From NCBI RefSeq assembly GCF_026262505.1, contig NC_067205.1, positions 6,882,001 to 6,946,000 of the forward strand: 64,000 nt of DNA. Reading direction: 5' to 3'. Positions 48,510 through 57,811 of the stretch are shown here, piece after piece. The notes under the pieces were generated by a model that ran no database searches, was not told the origin of the DNA, and worked only from the letters and a program-made list of their open reading frames with translations. Positions within the stretch are counted from its first letter, which is position 1, and each line of letters starts with the position of its first letter. The stretch comes from Trichomonas vaginalis G3 (Eukaryota; Parabasalia; Trichomonadida; Trichomonadidae). The translations under genes and the position numbers were made by a program.

Positions 48510-49811
48510 TAGGGTGTCCAAAGGTGCGTTTAGCACAGCGCTCTATATGAGACTATTAAAGGAGATATATGCTGATTATAAATATATAATAAAAAATATG
48601 AATATATGTATATGATGAGTATGTTGTATTTTGGCGCCATGCCGGGATATAAAATGAATTTTGAGACAAGAGGCGGTTTCGCGGGAAATTTTGGCGGGAT
48701 TTTTTTCATTTTTTTAATGAATCATAAAGAAAACATCCTCGCTCTTGCAAAAAAATGCAAAGACTGTAAAAAATCTACGAGACATTGGTAAAATGCTTCG
48801 GTATGGATGCTCCTAGCTATTCCACTGTAACGTATCATGTTAGGATGTATCACTTCATGAACAAAAAGGCGCCCATCATAAAAATTGACAAAAAATCGCC
48901 GGATCAAAGAAAAATCAAAGCAATTCTTCAAGCGCTAGATGAAGACCCAAGAGCATCACTCAGAAGGATAGAGGAGATGACAAAGATACCACGTACAACA
49001 GTCAGTTATTATCTGCACAATTATTTGAACTACAAACTAGCGTATACACGTTGGGTTCCGCACAACCTTAATTCAGTTCAAAAAAATCTAGAGTCCAATC
49101 TTCGAAAGAGCTCCTCTCTATATTGGGTGCGTATCAATCCAAGAAGTTTCGCTTTTTAGTAACAGGGGACGAGTCTTGGTTTCAATATGCAACAGAAGCC
49201 AAAATCATGTGGATCCCGAAGGATGAAAATCCGCAAACATTCCCGAAGAAAAAAATTGACACACCAATGATGATGTTGTCGGTTTTTTGGGGCGTGAATG
49301 GCATCATCGCAATTGATATTCTTCAAAAACCTAATACGATGAATGCTCAGTATCTAATTGACAATGTTTTTACTCAAATTATCAATTCTGATGAGTTTGA
49401 GAAATCCAAACAACAAAAACAAAAGTTTGCAATTCATTTTGATAATTCAAGAGTTCACAAAAGTCATAAGGTAATGAATTACTTGGTGGAAAACAATGTC
49501 AAAGTTGTTCCAAACCCAATTTATTCACCTGATATTGCACCCTCTGACTTTTATTTATTCGGCACGCTAAAAAAGAGAGCTGAAGGACGCGAATTCGCGA
49601 GTCCAGATGATCTTGAAAATTTTGTAAGAGAGCAATTTGAGCAATTTTCTCATGATGATTTAAAGCGTGTCTTTCAAGCCCGGATCGATCGCTGCGAATG
49701 CGTGATTGAATCCAATGGTGATTATATTTAAATAAACTTTATATATATGTAACTTGTTTATTTCTATTCGCAGTATTCAGGTTTGTGCTAAACACACCTT
49801 TGGACACCCTA
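48510..49811 (+). mobile_element. Mariner-family DNA transposon, copy A (1,302 bp)
   Basis: Inverted ends TAGGGTGTCCAAAGGTG and CACCTTTGGACACCCTA, flanked by a TA duplication (48,508-48,509 and 49,812-49,813). It is inserted in element 2 between the integrase gene and the 3' end of the PolB region. It is 99.5% or so identical to copy B by eye, with the same length. Near identity with copy B means recent activity. The family resembles the mariners known from trichomonads (Tvmar type). Confidence 0.95.
48700..49731 (+). pseudogene. Mariner transposase of copy A, two frameshifts
   Basis: Three open stretches in different frames cover a mariner transposase: a helix-turn-helix start (MNHKENILALAKKCKDC, ATG near 48,718), a second domain (PSYSTVTYHVRMYHFM to YTRWVPHNLNSVQ) and the catalytic domain to 49,731. 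Catalytic residues are present: Asp in VTGDESWFQY, Asp in IHFDNSRVHKS and, 34 residues later, Asp in YSPDIAPSDFYLF, giving mariner-type DD34D. The frame changes lie at an A6 run near 48,770 and an A7 run near 49,080; in each case one more A would keep the frame. Copy B has the same two runs at the same lengths. Confidence 0.85.
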
Positions 49812-51449
49812 TATTAAATAAATGGCATACAACATCCATTTTCACAACATACAGCCTTAGTGTGTGCTCCTGTTAATGCAGTCTTACCGATTGTTAAGCG
49901 AGTCATTGACCCGTTTTTAAGTTGTAAATTAATATTCTGACCATCAAATATCACTTTATCATTTATTATATCCAAATAATTTTTAGGTGTTAATTGTTTA
50001 TTTTGTCGTAAACTAACACCTTTCATTTTTTGTGCAATCTTTTTAAAATCACTTCCATCAATTGAACCGTTGAATGATGTATAACACTTAGGATATAAAG
50101 CAACCATGTTATCACCTTGTTTCTCAATTGCTAAACCCAATAACTTCTTCTCATGTGCTTTTTCTTCAGCTTTATTCTTTAATTTAGGTTTAAATTTCTC
50201 ATCAAAACAGAAGAAATCAAATGGTGCGAATTTGAAAATGTTTTTATCATAAAATTTTTTATCGGTTACAATTGCTTGAAATGCTTGAGTGTTAGGAAGA
50301 CTTGGATCGCCAGCAATAGCCCAATAAGATGAATCAGTATCACCTTCAATGAAATGAAAACGATTAACATCCATGCATTTATACATAAAATCATAAATGA
50401 AAACCAAATACCAGTATTTAGCATTATCTAAAGTGAAGAATGCCTCTTGTAAACATGTATCACATCTATAAAATCTATCTTTGAGCATCACTTGATACGT
50501 ATCCTCTCCTATTTCTCTTATGTTTTTAAACTTATTTGACATACATGCAACGCGTGCCTTCTGTGCATTCATTATTTTAGTCTTTGCGTAATTTTGTGTA
50601 TTCATTGCATCGTAACCATATGATCCATTAAGTGAAATCTTGCAAAATAAACTTTTTCCTTTATTTCCTTCTAATTCAGCCTTTTGTCTTTCGTTCATAA
50701 ATTCGTTCGCAAATTCATTAAAACAAGTGTTTTTCGTAAATGTTAAAATTGATTGAATATCATCGATGATAAAATGAAATCTGTCTATTAGATACCAAAG
50801 ATAATAAGAAGAAAATGGTTGATATTGGTTGTATGTTGATGCTAACTGAGTTAATTTCCTCTGTTTCTGGTCAACCGGTAGATTGTTTGATTTCATGTAA
50901 TTATACATAAAACTGCCAATTGTTTTTTCATCTGTGATAATATCTAAGTTTCTTATTATCGGTAAAAAGTTTATGTAATCATTAATGTATTTTTCATCAA
51001 TGTGACCCTTTACTTCAGCCACGAATAAAGTATTTTTCTTCTTAATTATTCCCAGTGCTTTTGCTTTCTTTGTTGCTGTATCACAAATGATAACACCATT
51101 CAATCTTCCCGGCATATACATTTTATGGTCAGTATATTGAATGAAATCATGAGGATTAGATGAAAATGATGAAGGATATAATGAATTAAAATCAACACCA
51201 ACGAAATGAGTCATAATGTTGGTGGTGTCCTCATTTGATACAGTTTTAGTTTCTGGATTATATGCAAGTTTATTAATGTGCGTGATTCCTTTAAGATTTA
51301 CTCTATGTTGAACATTTGATAAACCACCAGTAATTCCATTACGGAGAATGTGATAAGCTTCAACTGAATCTAAAGTCATTGGTAAATTATTTTTTAATGC
51401 ATAATTTCTTAAATTGATTCTTAAACGTTGAACATCTTCATCTTTATTT

Positions 51450-51580
51450 GATTTTACGACATTGCAATAACAACACATTAACTGACAATTTTCTTTGGTA
51501 TGTGGTTTTTCATTATCGATTCTATCCAATGTTGGTTTATTTGCATATGTAAACGCTTTACCACACATTTTGCATTTAGA
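51450..51580 (-). other. HNH-like module inside the PolB region
   Basis: A segment of about 45 residues reads CKMCGKAFTY, then PTLDRIDNEKPHTKENC, then QLMCCYCNVVKSNKD. Two CxxC pairs around an LDRIDN...H...NCQ core are the pattern of HNH endonucleases. It lies between the exonuclease and palm parts of PolB, in frame. Confidence 0.65.
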
Positions 51581-51904
51581 TGAAAGGATTAAATCGTGAT
51601 AGTATTGAAAATCATCCATTGAAACATTATTTTTAGTATCTCTTTCTGCTTTTTCATCTTGTTTCTTATATGATTCAATTTTATATTTCCAATACTTTTT
51701 CGTTAATTCAAAACTTGATTCTATCTCTTCCTCAGGATATTTTTCATTAGGATTAAAGTCTTTATATGCTAAAGCGTAACGAATCATTGAAGCATTCGAT
51801 GATAAAGAAAGATTATGAAGCGTGTCAATTTTATAAACAAATGTTTCTTCAATAATTTTATCGATTGGGTCAATCATAATTTCAACATCTTTATTGCAAT
51901 AATA

Positions 51905-53206
51905 TAGGGTGTCCAAAGGTGTGTTTAGCACAAACCTGAATACTACGAATAGAAATAAACAAGTTACATATATATAAAGTTTATTTAAATATAATCACCA
52001 TTGGATTCAATCACGCATTCGCAGCGATCGATCCGGGCTTGAAAGACACGCTTTAAATCATCATGAGAAAATTGCTCAAATTGCTCTCTTACAAAATTTT
52101 CAAGATCATCTGGACTCGCGAATTCGCGTCCTTCAGCTCTCTTTTTTAGCGTGCCGAATAAATAAAAGTCAGAGGGTGCAATATCAGGTGAATAAATTGG
52201 GTTTGGAACAACTTTGACATTGTTTTCCACCAAGTAATTCATTACCTTATGACTTTTGTGAACTCTTGAATTATCAAAATGAATTGCAAACTTTTGTTTT
52301 TGTTGTTTGGATTTCTCAAACTCATCAGAATTGATAATTTGAGTAAGAACATTGTCAATTAGATACTGAGCATTCATCGTATTAGGTTTTTGAAGAATAT
52401 CAATTGCGATGATGCCATTCACGCCCCAAAAAACCGACAACATCATCATTGGTGTGTCAATTTTTTTCTTCGGGAATGTTTGCGGATTTTCATCCTTCGG
52501 GATCCACATGATTTTGGCTTCTGTTGCATATTGAAACCAAGACTCGTCCCCTGTTACTAAAAAGCGAAACTTCTTGGATTGATACGCACCCAATATAGAG
52601 AGGAGCTCTTTCGAAGATTGGACTCTAGATTTTTTTGAACTGAATTAAGGTTGTGCGGAACCCAACGTGTATACGCTAGTTTGTAGTTCAAATAATTGTG
52701 CAGATAATAACTGACTGTTGTACGTGGTATCTTTTGTCATCTCCTCTATCCTTCTGAGTGATGCTCTTGGGTCTTCATCTAGCGCTTGAAGAATTGCTTT
52801 GATTTTTCTTTGATCGGCGATTTTTTGTCAATTTTTATGATGGGCGCCTTTTTGTTCATGAAGTGATACATCCTAACATGATACGTTACAGTGGAATAGC
52901 TAGGAGCATCCATACCGAAGCATTTTACCAATGTCTCGTAGATTTTTTACAGTCTTTGCATTTTTTTGCAAGAGCGAGGATGTTTTCTTTATGATTCATT
53001 AAAAAAATGAAAAAAATCCCGCCAAAATTTCCCGCGAAACCGCCTCTTGTCTCAAAATTCATTTTATATCCCGGCATGGCGCCAAAATACAACATACTCA
53101 TCATATACATATATTCATATTTTTTATTATATATTTATAATCAGCATATATCTCCTTTAATAGTCTCATATAGAGCGCTGTGCTAAACGCACCTTTGGAC
53201 ACCCTA
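51905..53206 (-). mobile_element. Mariner-family DNA transposon, copy B (1,302 bp), inside PolB
   Basis: Same ends and length as copy A, flanked by TA (51,903-51,904 and 53,207-53,208), in the opposite orientation. It splits the PolB region between exonuclease motifs II and III. Only a handful of substitutions and two single-base length changes separate it from copy A. It must have arrived after element 2 did. Confidence 0.95.
51985..53020 (-). pseudogene. Mariner transposase of copy B, at least four frame changes
   Basis: The catalytic part (51,985-52,593) is open and differs from copy A at one residue (NVLTQ instead of NVFTQ). It has the same DD34D residues. It shares the A6 and A7 runs that shift the frame in copy A. 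It has two further single-base changes of its own: an extra A in ACAAAAGATACC near 52,735 and a missing G in ATCGCCGATC near 52,815. It is inactive by itself unless frameshifting occurs. Confidence 0.85.
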
Positions 53207-53686
53207 TATCATTAGTTTGATCGAAATAAACTAAAAATGATTCAAGATTTTTCCCATCAATTAATGAATAAATGATGATTCCAAATAACTATAAACTGAA
53301 TAAAATGAATCTTTCGTGAATGGTTCCTCTTTATATAATTCTTCTTCGTAATTTTCCCATGTGATGAATTGATAAGGGAAAAAGGATTTAACACGTGATT
53401 TATTGTTTCCGAAATCTTGAGTGAATTGGTCTAATGTCCCACCCGCTATATAATTTCTGATGTCAATAAATCTTAATTCATATGGAACGTTTGTTTTCTT
53501 TACAATGACTTGCTTAAATTGAGAAGATGAACCCAGCATTGATTTTATTTTCCATTTTGCAGTGTTTAAATCACGAAGAATTAAATTTAAATCAAACTTT
53601 CCCGAATTAAAACCTATGATATTCACTTTATTGAATTCCTCATCTAGAAGTTCTTTAAATGCTTCCTTCTTTTTCATTTAATGTAT

Positions 53687-53711
53687 GGGACAAAGTCCCC
53701 GCCGTTTGCGA
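53687..53711. repeat. Pair of GC-rich hairpins inside the PolB region
   Basis: GGGACAAAGTCCC (53,687-53,699) is a perfect hairpin, followed directly by CGCCGTTTGCG with a 3-bp stem. It has the same two-hairpin layout as at 45,972 and 46,668. Confidence 0.6.
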
Positions 53712-54630
53712 CTTCAATAATTCTTCATATTGTTCAATATTTGATTTAGCAACTAATGAACAGGTTGAAAATAAAAACTCAATCCAATCAGAAATAAAAG
53801 AATCACTCGAAGTTAAGCAAAAATTCCTCGTATATGTTTTATCGTTTAATTTAACCGTTGATGATACCATGAATGGTTTTAAGTAAGCGTTCAAAGTTGC
53901 ACACTCAGAAAGTTGTAATTCTTCTTTAGTCTCTAATGTTTCAAAGTCAAAAGTAATATAATATCTTGTCGGTTTATAATATTTCTGCAAATTGTGAGCT
54001 AATAACCACTGATATATCTTCTGTTTCGTAATATGTGGTGCATATGGTTGCTGGGTCTTTTGCAATTGAACGTCTTGAATTAATCTTCCATTATTTTCTT
54101 TACATTTCTCACAATGCTTTAAAAATCTTCTTTGGTTTTTCCTTTCTGGATCATCACGGATAGAATAAACTTCTTCTTTACAATATGGACAAACTTTATA
54201 GCCGGTGAGTGCGTCAACGTCTGTTATTCTGTCAGCGTGAAGTTTTCCACATGGACTCTGTGTTAATAAAATATTTACTGTTTCAAATTCTGGATCTATC
54301 ATTATTGATTCCACTAATGGAAAGTCTACCTTATTTATGTCCACGTCTTCTGGTTGAGGATCACAATAATAGAAATCAATATTAACATTTAACATTCTCG
54401 CTAATCTCTCACTTTCTGATGAAATGTCAAACCCTTCATATGCATCTATTGCTTCATTTAAATAGCTTCTACGAGTTTTAGGATTAACACCATCAGGAAT
54501 GTTATAGAAGCGTTTAAATAACCTTTTACCTTCTGCTCTAATTTGATTATCATTCATTTTAGCTGTTCCGTTTTTGTTCATTTATGTAAGAATAAAAAAT
54601 TAAAAAATAAATAAAAATAAAGTTTATTTT

Positions 54631-55128
54631 TTAAAGTCCGTAAAATGAATTAAGAACACATAAATTTTTATCATCTGCAACGTGACGGATACATTTTAAT
54701 TTACTCAAGAATACGTACCCTGATACATTAAATCTAATTCCTGTCTTATTTAATTTCACAACTTTGAAAAGGAATGTATGAATAGCTATAAAATGATGAG
54801 AAGATGTTTTATGGGTTGCTTCCATTTTTTCTGAAATAAATGAATAAATATAATGCTTATACGTTTTCATATCTTTTATATTCTTAATAACGAATGGTAT
54901 AGACATTTCAACTTCGTCTTCCTTCGGTGCTGTTCTTTCATATGAAACATTATTGGTATCTTCAATAATGAAACCACAATCACACAAAATTTTATAGGTT
55001 CCAATGGTTTCTTTTGATATTTTATCTAATAATTCAAAAACTTTATCAACACCCGTGCATTTATTTAAATAATAATTTGTGTAAATATCATGATCTTCTT
55101 TCTTAATCGTATTAGTTGCATATGTCAC
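54631..55128 (-). CDS. Element ORF of unknown function, no ATG start seen (165 aa)
   Basis: An open frame with good coding character (YKHYIYSFISEKMEATHKTS, KTGIRFNVSGYVFLSKLKCI) between the PolB region and the small genes of the right end. It lacks an ATG near its beginning and borders the preceding gene directly, so it may be part of a larger region that is broken. A His-rich stretch (HKTSSHHFIAIH) and an end with VADDKNLCVLNSFYGL could suggest an enzyme such as a cysteine protease or deubiquitinase-like module, but motifs are not convincing. Function unknown. Confidence 0.45.
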   Translation of the reverse strand: MTYATNTIKKEDHDIYTNYYLNKCTGVDKVFELLDKISKETIGTYKILCDCGFIIEDTNNVSYERTAPKEDEVEMSIPFVIKNIKDMKTYKHYIYSFISEKMEATHKTSSHHFIAIHTFLFKVVKLNKTGIRFNVSGYVFLSKLKCIRHVADDKNLCVLNSFYGL

Positions 55129-55580
55129 GTTTTTAAGAGCTTTTTTGAATTTTCGGAATCTAAAGGTGGTGAAAGTAAGATACAGGGGTATTCTTCATTA
55201 TCAATAAATTGTAACTTATGTTTACGAATAAATTTAGTACCTTCTTCTGAAAGTGTTTCGTCTATTTCACCATCTAATAAATTTTGTGTTGATTCTGAGA
55301 CATAATTTTTATATCTTTCTTCATGAGATTTCTGAACTTCTGATTCTGAAGCTGGGATATTCATTAAACCCTCTACTTCATTTTCATTATATTTTTCAAC
55401 TTCTCTTAATTCCTTAATTTTTTCATCTATTTCATCTCTTATTTTTTCCAGTCTTTCAATTTCATTGTATTCATCATCTTTAATTCGTTCTTCATAATAT
55501 TCAGGGAAAACATCAGGTTCTTTAGGTTTTTCTTCTTCAGATGTAGGATATAAGAAATTTATAACATCATCTTTATTCAT
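55125..55580 (-). CDS. Acidic coiled-coil element protein (151 aa)
   Basis: Starts at ATG 55,580 (MNKDDVINFLYPTSEEEKPK). Very rich in Glu and Lys; residues 35-70 form a clear coiled coil (EIERLEKIRDEIDEKIKELR). The ATG overlaps the TGA of the preceding gene in ATGA, a compact arrangement that supports both starts. No family recognised. Its position at the start of the replication gene cluster does not reveal its role; an accessory protein of replication is possible. Confidence 0.6.
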   Translation of the reverse strand: MNKDDVINFLYPTSEEEKPKEPDVFPEYYEERIKDDEYNEIERLEKIRDEIDEKIKELREVEKYNENEVEGLMNIPASESEVQKSHEERYKNYVSESTQNLLDGEIDETLSEEGTKFIRKHKLQFIDNEEYPCILLSPPLDSENSKKLLKT

Positions 55581-55735
55581 TTTCCATCATAATCTAAATC
55601 ATTTAATAACTCGGCAAATTTTTGACAATTTCTTAAATAATATTTATTAACTTCATAACCCGCCTCCTCTAATATATCCTTTATTTCCTCGTTTGTGAAT
55701 CCTAATTTTTTAACGTTGTTAGTTTTGACGCTCAT
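55577..55735 (-). CDS. Small element protein (52 aa), first gene at the right end
   Basis: Start at ATG 55,735 (MSVKTNNVKKLGFTNEEIKD). The product is helical, with a helix-turn-helix-like N-terminal part (LGFTNEEIKDILEEAGYEVN) and an acidic end. It overlaps the next gene by four bases (ATGA). A small DNA-binding protein or regulator is possible from the helix pattern but not shown. Confidence 0.5.
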   Translation of the reverse strand: MSVKTNNVKKLGFTNEEIKDILEEAGYEVNKYYLRNCQKFAELLNDLDYDGK

Positions 55736-55816
55736 TTCATACAAAATAAAAAATAAATTATTCAAAAATGTAAGACATGAATTTTTAATTTCTTTGATTA
55801 TGACTCCATTGATTCC

Positions 55817-56163
55817 ATTCAGGATTTAAACAATGTTTAATTAATCGCGGAATATCTGACATCATCTATATATATAGCTTCTTTTATAAAAGATGAAATA
55901 AATTATTTTAAAAATAATGTTAATTTTTTAATGATTTATAAATAAATATATTTTTTATTTCATTATGTATGGGCTGAGTGTAAATGTCTTACAATTTTGA
56001 AAATTTTTTAAATCTTGATTTATTCAAAAACGTAAGAATAAAAACCGTCAGAATCATACATTTTTTACTTCATATGTTAAAAAAAATGATACAAAATCGC
56101 TCGATATTGTATGAATTCTTACGTTTACAAAAAAAGTCACAAAACCCATCCTATCCTACTACT
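55817..56163. repeat. Right terminal inverted repeat of element 2
   Basis: About 347 bases, the reverse complement of 39,186-39,535 with only a few small differences. It ends CCTATCCTACTACT, followed by the target duplication CTAATC at 56,164-56,169. Confidence 0.95.
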
Positions 56164-56267
56164 CTAATCAAATGATGAAAATGGAAGAAACTTTACATGC
56201 GAATATAATCAATCTTTGTATTATAAACATTTTATTAGAAAAAATAACAAAATAATCTATAACTCTA

Positions 56268-57503
56268 TTATCTTAAATAATGGAATACATCGATATGAGG
56301 GAATTTCTTATTCTTAATTGCGTAGAAAGCTATATCAAGTGCTTCCAAAGCTTCAGTCTGATTAACAACGCCGCTTTCCCATACGTAGTGGCGCATCTTT
56401 GGACTTGTCAATATGATTTGGAACTGTTGGAAAACATATATTTCCAAAGTTATTGCGTAATTGAACAGGTCAGAACAACCATTCTGTATCACACATTGTT
56501 CTGGGCGCATGAACATTACGTTCATTAAGTTACTGCCTGCTGCACTAACAACAATTTTTAGTTCGGACCAGAATTTTCCGGCTGCTTCAAAGGAATCAAA
56601 TGAATCTGGAATTTTTATGATTTCTTCTTTGGGATATTTCGTCTTCGCGATTTCCATGATATCAAAAATGTTTGAGACAATTCTTCTGCCGTCGGTGCGT
56701 TTGTGGAAACCTACATACTTAGGAACAGCGTTTGTAACATTGCAATGTTCTTGAAATACTCTTGATAATCGATATAAAGGAGGTCCTGACCATCCACCAT
56801 GTGCACGAGGGTCCCAGCACGTGTAGAGGTTGGTGGCGAATACGTATTGGTCGCGTTCTAGTGCAATAATTGGTCCTTCAATGCCAATTATTCGTAGAAG
56901 ATGAGAATATTTCATACTTCCGGGAGTAAGTACGACAACGGATCGTTTTCTGATATCCAATGGTATACAAAGCATTGGAGACATGACATCCATGATGAAA
57001 TGGCCGTAAACATCGATTTCAACAAAGCCAATTCCAATTACATCTGTATAATGGTTAAGAACTGGGCCATGACAGGCGCCATATCTGTAGTAGTGATTTC
57101 TATCCTTCTTTTTCATGAGAACGCCGTATCTGTCTACAATTGTATTAATACCTGAGACATAAACACCTTTAAATCTAACAATCTTACCTGTATGACGCTT
57201 TAACTGGTTCATGTCATCAGAATTTGATGTAAATGCTGCTTTGTTATTACGATTTATTTTTGTATTTTCTCCATATAATAATAAATGGTTTGGTTCATAC
57301 GTTGTTGACTTGTTATCTAAAGTCAAAATAGTTTCGTAGGAGTAAAATTTTGTATAGAGGCCGTAGCGATATTTAATATATGCAAATCGACGAACTTCAA
57401 ATAAATCTATACGTATACGAGCAAATAAAGGTTTAATTGCAAGTGTGGCAAGGATAATGAGCATTGATACAAAGCTAATTAAGCCTTTCGTTCTGGACAA
57501 CAT
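56268..57503 (-). CDS. GT61/DUF563-type glycosyltransferase, type II membrane protein (411 aa)
   Basis: Start at ATG 57,503 (MLSRTKGLISFVSMLIILAT). Residues 8-28 form a signal-anchor membrane span, so the enzyme would face the Golgi lumen. The catalytic part has the GT61 pattern: HFIMDVMSPMLCIPLDI, VVVLTPGSMKYSHLLRIIGI, VGFHKRTDGRRIVSN and the late SELKIVVSAAGSNLMNVMFM. GT61 enzymes transfer xylose, GlcNAc or arabinose in eukaryotes; the donor here is unknown. A CCTTTCAAAATG context precedes, like the M5/Inr combination of trichomonads. An out-of-frame ATG TCA GCT TGA overlaps the start as TGATG. The Polinton sits about 100 bases beyond the stop codon. Confidence 0.75.
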   Translation of the reverse strand: MLSRTKGLISFVSMLIILATLAIKPLFARIRIDLFEVRRFAYIKYRYGLYTKFYSYETILTLDNKSTTYEPNHLLLYGENTKINRNNKAAFTSNSDDMNQLKRHTGKIVRFKGVYVSGINTIVDRYGVLMKKKDRNHYYRYGACHGPVLNHYTDVIGIGFVEIDVYGHFIMDVMSPMLCIPLDIRKRSVVVLTPGSMKYSHLLRIIGIEGPIIALERDQYVFATNLYTCWDPRAHGGWSGPPLYRLSRVFQEHCNVTNAVPKYVGFHKRTDGRRIVSNIFDIMEIAKTKYPKEEIIKIPDSFDSFEAAGKFWSELKIVVSAAGSNLMNVMFMRPEQCVIQNGCSDLFNYAITLEIYVFQQFQIILTSPKMRHYVWESGVVNQTEALEALDIAFYAIKNKKFPHIDVFHYLR

Positions 57504-57506
57504 CAA

Positions 57507-57811
57507 GCTGACATTTTGAAAGGTTCGTTTTTTCCCCTTACTAAATTATCAACGAAAGAACTCCTTATATATGCTTCATTTCAACTTCTAACTTGATAAG
57601 TTAGATGGAACTCTGATAAAACAATAATATTTCCTATTAGTTCATAAGAATTATAAAGTTTGTTGTTGAGATAAAATCAAATCAATCATTTCGTCAGTTC
57701 AAATTTAAATTCCTGACATTATTTATAGATATATTATTCTAATTGTTTTGTATTAAAAATTAACTCTGATTCTTTCATTTTTTTGATTTGTTTTTACTTT
57801 TTTGATTCATA
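57507..57811. promoter_or_regulatory. Divergent host promoter region with Inr-like motif
   Basis: A gene-free interval of 305 bases between divergent genes. On the plus strand the sequence ends GATTCATA before ATG 57,812; TCATA has A+1 at 57,809, fitting the trichomonad initiator. The minus-strand gene has CCTTTCAAAATG at its end of the interval. Confidence 0.55.

Larger units (their letters stand above)
49814..54581 (-). pseudogene. Protein-primed type B DNA polymerase (PolB) region, interrupted by mariner B
   Basis: Polymerase parts in order on the minus strand: exonuclease motif I in YYITFDFETLE (within 53,655-54,581), exonuclease motif II in IIGFNSGKFDLNLI (within 53,261-53,677), then mariner B, then exonuclease motif III-like LYYCNKDVEIM. 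The palm motifs follow at 49,814-51,904: FVGVDFNSLYPSSF (motif A), KISLNGSYGYDAMN (motif B) and EGDTDSSYWAI (motif C). Between exonuclease and palm lies an HNH-like zinc module (see separate entry). PolB replicates the element. The region is broken by the mariner insertion and about one further break. The first exon-like part also has a Cys-rich segment (VCPYCKEEVY, KHCEKCKEN). Confidence 0.85.
39186..56163. mobile_element. Maverick/Polinton element 2 with both ends (16,978 bp)
   Basis: Terminal inverted repeats of about 350 bp begin AGTAGTAGGATAGGATGGG at each end and are flanked by a 6-bp direct target duplication, CTAATC (39,180-39,185 and 56,164-56,169). Genes include capsid, A32-type ATPase, penton-like, fibre-like, integrase and PolB regions. 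The arms differ only at a few positions, mostly short homopolymer changes, so the insertion is recent. Two mariner transposons are nested in it (48,510-49,811 and 51,905-53,206); without them it is about 14.4 kb. It looks broken, with about two or three breaks besides the mariner insertion in PolB. The Polinton protease was not recognised. Confidence 0.95.

Noticed and set aside
54631-55128. Possible adenovirus-type or OTU-like protease in element 2
   Set aside because: His-rich and Cys-containing segments exist, but the order and spacing of catalytic residues could not be matched.
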